Shown here: positions 5,859 to 9,404 of the stretch, one piece after another | Position numbering within the stretch: the first letter of the stretch is position 1 | Layout of the letters: every line of letters begins with the position of its first letter | DNA from: Flavobacteriaceae bacterium UBA7433 | GTDB taxonomy: Bacteria > Bacteroidota > Bacteroidia > Flavobacteriales > Flavobacteriaceae | Length of the DNA stretch: 9,404 nucleotides | Direction of reading: 5' to 3' | Assembly (NCBI GenBank): GCA_002477565.1 | Contig: DLQL01000083.1 | Coordinates: forward strand, 1-9,404 | Translations under genes and position numbers: made by a program | Notes under the pieces: generated by a model | Told to the model about the DNA's origin: nothing | Databases searched by the model: none | What the model saw: the letters and a program-made list of their open reading frames with translations, nothing else

Positions 5859-5892
5859 AAAAAATCCACCAGCTCTGCAGAGTGGTGGATTT
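5859..5892 (-). terminator. Intrinsic terminator after rplI
   Basis: On the minus strand, AAATCCACCA (5892-5883) pairs perfectly over 10 bases with TGGTGGATTT (5871-5862). The loop between them can extend the stem by CTC/GAG with a TGCA tip and one bulged base. The stem runs straight into a run of T residues (5864-5859). It lies about 20 bases past the rplI stop at 5914. The opposite strand lacks a comparable T run, so it works for the minus-strand transcript. Confidence 0.9.
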
Positions 5893-5913
5893 GATAAGGC
5901 TTGGTGTGCCGAA

Positions 5914-6360
5914 TTATTCTCCTACGATCTCGAAAGAGATTTCAGCAACCACGTCTCTGTGCAAACGAACAGAGGCGTTGTATTTACCAGTTCTTTTGAC
6001 CAATCCACCTGTTACTTTGATGAATTTTTTATCGATCTCAGTTCCTGATTTCGCAATGGCTTCAGCCACATCAATGTTTGAAACGGAACCAAACAATTTG
6101 GTACCTTCTCCAACTTTCGCTGTGATTTTGATTTCCAATGCTTTGATTGCCTCAGCTATTTTTGTAGCTTCTTTGACAATCTTTTCTTCTTTGTATGCAC
6201 GTTGTTTTAAGTTTTCGGCCAAAACTTTTTTGGCAGATCCTGTTGCCAAAACCGCCTGTCCTTGAGGAATTAAAAAGTTCCTTCCGTATCCATTTTTTAC
6301 AGCTACGATATCGTCTTTAAAACCTAAGTTTTCTACGTCTTTTTTCAATATAACTTCCAT
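5914..6360 (-). CDS. rplI: 50S ribosomal protein L9 (bL9)
   Basis: A 148-residue ribosomal protein, normal length. The N-terminal domain carries the conserved start M-E-V-I-L-K-K-D-V and the family signature around V-K-N-G-Y-G-R-N-F-L-I-P (residues 21-32). A long lysine- and alanine-rich connecting helix (about 40-75) leads to the C-terminal RNA-binding domain, with K-L-F-G-S-V-S near 88-94. It binds domain V of 23S rRNA at the base of the L1 stalk and helps keep reading frame. It is last in the rpsF-rpsR-rplI operon, starting 12 bases after the rpsR stop, and is followed by a strong terminator. Confidence 0.97.
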   Translation of the reverse strand: MEVILKKDVENLGFKDDIVAVKNGYGRNFLIPQGQAVLATGSAKKVLAENLKQRAYKEEKIVKEATKIAEAIKALEIKITAKVGEGTKLFGSVSNIDVAEAIAKSGTEIDKKFIKVTGGLVKRTGKYNASVRLHRDVVAEISFEIVGE

Positions 6361-6372
6361 GTCGTATCTGTT

Positions 6373-6669
6373 TTATTTTAATAAATCTCCAACATAAGGC
6401 ATTAGTGCCAAGTGACGCGCTCTTTTGATCGCTACGGACACTTTTCGTTGAAACTTCAAAGAGGTCCCTGTCAAACGACGCGGTAAAATTTTACCTTGCT
6501 CGTTTACCAAATACATCAAATAGTCTGCATCTTTGTAATCAATGTACTTGATTCCATTTTTCTTAAATCTACAGTATTTTGCTTCTTTCTTCGTGTCGAT
6601 ATCCAATGGAGTAAGGTATCTTACCTCTCCTTGTTTTCCTCCTTTTGCTTGTTGTTCAATTGACGCCAT
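6373..6669 (-). CDS. rpsR: 30S ribosomal protein S18 (bS18)
   Basis: A 98-residue ribosomal protein with the basic S18 core: K-Y-C-R-F-K-K at 31-37, I-D-Y-K-D near 43-47, and the rRNA-contacting segment G-K-I-L-P-R-R-L-T-G-T, ending K-R-A-R-H-L-A-L-M-P-Y. The N-terminal extension rich in Q, K and G before V-R-Y-L-T-P is typical of Bacteroidota S18. It forms a dimer with S6 on the platform of the 30S subunit, and its gene begins 3 bases after the rpsF stop, consistent with matched synthesis. There is no ssb or priB gene between the two, unlike in Firmicutes and Enterobacteria. Confidence 0.97.
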   Translation of the reverse strand: MASIEQQAKGGKQGEVRYLTPLDIDTKKEAKYCRFKKNGIKYIDYKDADYLMYLVNEQGKILPRRLTGTSLKFQRKVSVAIKRARHLALMPYVGDLLK

Positions 6670-6672
6670 ACT

Positions 6673-7014
6673 TTATTTTTTAGCAGATTTAACACGTTCT
6701 CTTCTCTTTTCAGCCCAAGCAGCAGCGTGTTTGTCCAAACGAACAGTCAAATAACGCATGATGCTGTCATCTCTTCTAAACTCAAGTTCAAAAGCAGCCA
6801 AGTTTTCACCAGCTAAGTTGTACTCAAACAAGTGGTAAAAACCACTTTTTTTCTTTTGGATTGGGTAGGCTAATTTTTTTAGTCCCCAATCTTCCTTCCA
6901 AATCATTTCGGCACCTTTAGAAACAAGATAGTCCTCAAACTTCTGTACTGCTTCCTTTACCTGAACATCAGATAAAACGGGATTCAAAATGAAAACAGTT
7001 TCGTAATGATTCAT
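6673..7014 (-). CDS. rpsF: 30S ribosomal protein S6 (bS6)
   Basis: A 113-residue ribosomal protein of the ferredoxin-like S6 fold. It begins M-N-H-Y-E-T-V-F-I-L-N-P and contains W-G-L-K-K-L-A-Y-P-I near 43-52, G-F-Y-H-L-F-E near 58-64, and F-R-R-D-D-S-I-M-R-Y-L at about 79-89, all family hallmarks. A basic tail follows (E-K-R-R-E-R-V-K). It pairs with S18 in the 30S platform. It is the first gene of the operon with a near-consensus promoter about 35 bases upstream. The leader is short and AT-rich, so I see no room for the structured S6:S18 autoregulatory mRNA element known in other phyla. Confidence 0.97.
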   Translation of the reverse strand: MNHYETVFILNPVLSDVQVKEAVQKFEDYLVSKGAEMIWKEDWGLKKLAYPIQKKKSGFYHLFEYNLAGENLAAFELEFRRDDSIMRYLTVRLDKHAAAWAEKRRERVKSAKK

Positions 7015-7045
7015 AATTATTGATCTTTTAAATTATTTAAGGCTG

Positions 7046-7075
7046 CAAATATAGTACTTATTTTGGAATATACAG
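7046..7075 (-). promoter_or_regulatory. rpsF: Promoter of the rpsF-rpsR-rplI operon
   Basis: On the minus strand TATATTTG (7053-7046) is an exact TAnnTTTG box, followed by GCAGCC. The upstream box is weaker: TTCTG ending at 7073, 19 bases away, in place of TTTG. Transcription would start near 7040, giving a leader of about 26 AT-rich bases. The position directly before rpsF and the perfect -7 box make it likely. Confidence 0.55.
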
Positions 7076-7093
7076 AAGGGAAAACTATCTTTT

Positions 7094-7219
7094 TTAGCCC
7101 CCTTCTTGCCCTTTGGTTTTCAAGGTCTTCCGGTTCTTTTTAGCGCAAAGAATAACGGCTCGTTTGTTTGCATCCCAAAACTCAGTAGCAACAAGTTCTA
7201 AAACACCCTTCTCAGCTGT
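7094..7219 (-). other. Start-less reading frame, possible gene remnant
   Basis: Between in-frame stops on the minus strand lie 41 codons that read like protein: it contains E-L-V-A-T-E-F-W-D-A-N-K-R-A-V-I-L-C followed by a lysine-rich tail. There is no ATG or GTG start, and nearby frames upstream are closed. It could be the decayed 3' end of a lost gene or simply chance, because an open stretch of this length is not rare. I do not recognise the sequence. It does not overlap the rpsF promoter, which begins about 20 bases away. Confidence 0.2.
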
Positions 7220-7268
7220 TTAATTCTCATCAAAATCCACAAAAAGAGTTTTATTTACTCACAGCCTA

Positions 7269-7298
7269 TTGTCAGTTCTAGTGGAAAACTTATTTTTG
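7269..7298 (+). promoter_or_regulatory. pepT: Promoter of the pepT-lysA operon
   Basis: TTG at 7269-7271, 19 bases, then TATTTTTG at 7291-7298, an exact TAnnTTTG with good spacing. Transcription would start near 7303, leaving a leader of about 15 bases before the ATG at 7319. No operator-like palindrome overlaps it. Confidence 0.6.
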
Positions 7299-7318
7299 AG
7301 CAAATTATCAAGAACAAC

Positions 7319-8551
7319 ATGCAACGCATCCTAGATCGTTTTCTCAAATACGTGCAAGTCGACACCCAGTCTGACCCGAACAACCCTGCTTTTCCAAGTA
7401 CTAAAAAGCAATGGGATTTGGCGCGTATTTTGGTAGCAGAACTCGAAAACATCGGGATGCAAGAAGTGGAATTGGACAAAAATTGTTATGTCATGGCAAC
7501 GTTGCCTAGCAATGTCTCAAAAGAAGTGCCCACCATCGGCTTTGTAGCCCATATGGACACCAGTCCCGATTTTTCAGGAACAGACGTACGCCCACAAATC
7601 CATCGAAATTACGACGGCAAAGCACTCGTTTTAAACCGGGCGCAAAACATCGTGTTGTCTCCTGATTATTTTGAAGACTTGTTGCTTTACAAAGGACAGA
7701 CCTTAATTACAACTGACGGCACTACGCTGCTCGGCGCAGATGACAAAGCAGGCATTACAGAGATTGTTTCTGCCATGGAGCACCTGATAGAACACCCAGA
7801 AATTCCGCATGGAAAAATCCGCATTTGTTTTACTCCCGATGAGGAAGTCGGCAAAGGAGCGCATCTTTTTGACGTAAACAAGTTTGGCGCCGAGTGGGCA
7901 TACACGATGGACGGAAGTGAAATTGGCGAATTGGAATACGAAAATTTCAACGCGGCAAGTGCCAAAATTGTGATCAAAGGAAAAAGTGTGCATCCAGGAT
8001 ATGCCAAAAACAAAATGGTCAACTCCATCTTGATAGGAAATGAATTCGCTTCCAAACTGCCTCCGGCTGACGTTCCTGAAAAAACGGAAGGTCTGGAAGG
8101 GTTTTACCACCTTCACAGTAGCAAAGGAGGGATTGAAGAAACCGTATTGGAATACATTGTCAGAGACCACGACTATGAGGAATTTGAAAAACGGAAGGCG
8201 GCACTGATCCAAATTGCAACCCATCTGAACAAAAAATACGGCGCTTCAATCGTAAACGTCGAACTAAAAGACCAATACTTTAACATGAAGGAAAAGATCG
8301 AACCCGTCATGCACATTGTCGACATTGCCAAAGAAGCGATGGAACAAGCAGGCGTTCGTCCTTTGATCAAAGCCATACGTGGAGGAACAGACGGCTCTCA
8401 GCTGTCCTTTAAAGGACTGCCTTGCCCAAACATTTTTGCAGGAGGACATCATTTTCACGGCAAATACGAATACGTTCCGCTTGAATCCATGGTCAAAGCA
8501 ACCGAAGTCATCACCAACATCGCACACCTAACAGCAAAAAGAAATATCTAA
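7319..8551 (+). CDS. pepT: Peptidase T (tripeptidase, M20B)
   Basis: A 410-residue cytoplasmic zinc aminopeptidase that removes the N-terminal residue from tripeptides; the length matches the family. The two-zinc site is complete: H78 and D80 (A-H-M-D-T-S), bridging D141 (L-L-G-A-D-D-K-A-G), catalytic E175 and ligand E176 (T-P-D-E-E-V-G), D198 (T-M-D-G) and H380 (G-H-H-F-H-G-K). R-G-G-T-D-G-S near 354-360 and the intervening lid/dimerisation domain (about 208-325) are also typical. The ATG at 7319 is fixed by the promoter just upstream and by the family N-terminus. Its stop overlaps the lysA start by one base (TAATG), so the two are translated together. It would recycle short peptides into free amino acids. 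Confidence 0.96.
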   Translation: MQRILDRFLKYVQVDTQSDPNNPAFPSTKKQWDLARILVAELENIGMQEVELDKNCYVMATLPSNVSKEVPTIGFVAHMDTSPDFSGTDVRPQIHRNYDGKALVLNRAQNIVLSPDYFEDLLLYKGQTLITTDGTTLLGADDKAGITEIVSAMEHLIEHPEIPHGKIRICFTPDEEVGKGAHLFDVNKFGAEWAYTMDGSEIGELEYENFNAASAKIVIKGKSVHPGYAKNKMVNSILIGNEFASKLPPADVPEKTEGLEGFYHLHSSKGGIEETVLEYIVRDHDYEEFEKRKAALIQIATHLNKKYGASIVNVELKDQYFNMKEKIEPVMHIVDIAKEAMEQAGVRPLIKAIRGGTDGSQLSFKGLPCPNIFAGGHHFHGKYEYVPLESMVKATEVITNIAHLTAKRNI

Positions 8552-9404
8552 TGGAAACAACAGTTTTACAATCCTTGGCTAAAAAATACGGAAGTCCCCT
8601 TTACGTATACGATGCCGCTAAAATCATTTCGCAATACGAACGGATTTGCAATGCCTTTTCTGGGGTTGCCAATCTCAAAGTGCACTTTGCAACCAAAGCC
8701 TTGTCCAACCTCTCTGTTTTAAAACTTTTCAAAAGTTTGGATGCAGGATTGGACACTGTTTCCATACAAGAAGTAGCGACGGGACTAAAAGCAGGCTTTG
8801 CGCCTCAAGACATCATTTACACCCCCAATGGCGTGTCTTTGGAAGAAATTGAAAAAGTAGCGCAAATGGGTGTTAAAATCAACATTGACAATTTGTCAAT
8901 CTTGGAACAATTTGGACACCACTACCCTGACATTCCTGTTTGCATTCGGATCAATCCACACATCATGGCGGGTGGAAACACAAAAATATCTGTGGGACAC
9001 ATCGATTCGAAATTTGGAATCTCCATTCACCAGGTACCGCACATTTTGAGAATTGTAGAAAACACCAACATGACCATCAACGGTGTTCACATGCACACTG
9101 GGTCGGATATTTTGGACATCAACGTATTTTCTTCTGCTGCAGACCTCTTGTTTGATGTGGCCAAAGATTTTAAAGATTTGGAATTCATCGATTTGGGCAG
9201 CGGCTTTAAAGTTCCCTATTACGAAGGAGCTGCTGCTACGGATATTGAGGAACTCGGAAAAGTTTTGACGAAGCGTTTCAACACCTTTTGCAAAGCTTAT
9301 GGAAAAGACCTGACTTTGATGTTTGAACCTGGAAAATTCTTGGTCAGTGAAGCGGGGAAATTTTTGGCAAAGGTAAACGTTGTGAAACAAACCACTTCTA
9401 TGGT
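8551..9404 (+). CDS. lysA: Diaminopimelate decarboxylase (cut at right edge)
   Basis: 284 complete codons of a protein of about 400 residues; the C-terminal part, with the second half of the beta domain, is outside the window. It is a fold-type III PLP enzyme that decarboxylates meso-diaminopimelate to L-lysine, the last step of the pathway. K49 (H-F-A-T-K-A) should bind PLP. Other marks are R-I-N-P-H near 133-137, K154-F-G-I, G-V-H-M-H-T-G-S-D at 178-186, D-L-G-S-G-F in the glycine-rich phosphate loop at 214-219, and F-E-P-G-K at 258-262. The last is usually E-P-G-R, but K is, as I recall, common in Bacteroidota LysA. Other decarboxylases of the same fold (arginine, carboxynorspermidine) are less likely. 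The ATG overlaps the pepT stop. Confidence 0.92.
   Translation, partial: METTVLQSLAKKYGSPLYVYDAAKIISQYERICNAFSGVANLKVHFATKALSNLSVLKLFKSLDAGLDTVSIQEVATGLKAGFAPQDIIYTPNGVSLEEIEKVAQMGVKINIDNLSILEQFGHHYPDIPVCIRINPHIMAGGNTKISVGHIDSKFGISIHQVPHILRIVENTNMTINGVHMHTGSDILDINVFSSAADLLFDVAKDFKDLEFIDLGSGFKVPYYEGAAATDIEELGKVLTKRFNTFCKAYGKDLTLMFEPGKFLVSEAGKFLAKVNVVKQTTSM

Larger units (their letters stand above)
7015..7318. other. Intergenic region between divergent rpsF and pepT
   Basis: These 304 bases hold the rpsF promoter (7046-7075, minus) and the pepT promoter (7269-7298, plus). The bases between contain a start-less, stop-to-stop frame on the minus strand (7094-7219). There is no ATG on the plus strand, no RNA gene and no repeat that I can see. 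Confidence 0.6.

Noticed and set aside
7015..7045. Possible S6:S18-binding autoregulatory leader before rpsF
   Set aside because: The leader is only about 26 AT-rich bases from the proposed start and has no GC-rich hairpin that could form that element.
7703..8224. Minus-strand open frame of 173 codons inside pepT
   Set aside because: Shadow frame opposite a complete, conserved PepT; cysteine- and phenylalanine-rich composition is typical of antisense frames.
8896..9390. Minus-strand open frame of 164 codons inside lysA
   Set aside because: Antisense shadow of the LysA PLP-binding domain, with no independent start signal or family match.

Overview
The window looks like a chromosomal segment of a Flavobacteriia-type Bacteroidota. 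The evidence is the moderately AT-rich sequence, the near absence of Shine-Dalgarno sites, and repeated promoter-like pairs of the Bacteroidota form TTG/TTTG - 16 to 20 bases - TAnnTTTG. The rpsF-rpsR-rplI order without ssb or priB between them, and two protein families I associate with this group (an ACT-domain protein often labelled 'aspartate kinase', and a DUF6495-like protein), point the same way. The content is almost wholly housekeeping. I see no mobile element, CRISPR array, tRNA, rRNA or defence system.

Layout. The left edge (1-47, minus) holds the first 15 codons of an aspartokinase, recognisable by its KFGGTSV motif. It diverges from an ACT-domain protein (153-812, plus). A roughly 300-base gap follows, with two promoter-like pairs and a possible 28-residue, very basic peptide (949-1035). 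Next is a tightly packed plus-strand operon: an RdgB/HAM1-family purine NTP pyrophosphatase (1113-1685), a FecCD-type ABC permease starting at TTG one base later (1687-2721), and its ATPase overlapping by 8 bases (2714-3550). A secreted M28 metallopeptidase (3606-4610) comes after with its own candidate promoter.

The middle is a minus-strand block, read from right to left. First comes rpsF-rpsR-rplI (7014 down to 5914), closed by a clear intrinsic terminator (5859-5892). A new promoter (5817-5847) then leads a two-gene unit: the DUF6495-like protein (5794-5321) and TrmH-type tRNA 2'-O-methyltransferase (5315-4653). The block therefore combines ribosomal proteins and tRNA modification.

The right part is a plus-strand pepT-lysA operon (7319 to the edge). 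Peptidase T and diaminopimelate decarboxylase overlap by one base, and a well-formed promoter lies just upstream. The 304-base gap between rpsF and pepT carries the two divergent promoters and a start-less reading frame of unclear meaning.

Functionally, the first and last steps of lysine synthesis (aspartokinase, LysA) sit at the two edges. Between them lie amino-acid sensing (ACT protein), peptide breakdown (M28 peptidase, PepT), metal-chelate uptake (FecCD/FecE type) and nucleotide-pool cleaning. The most open points are the small basic reading frame with its own promoters, the ACT protein facing aspartokinase, and the uncharacterised DUF6495-like gene.
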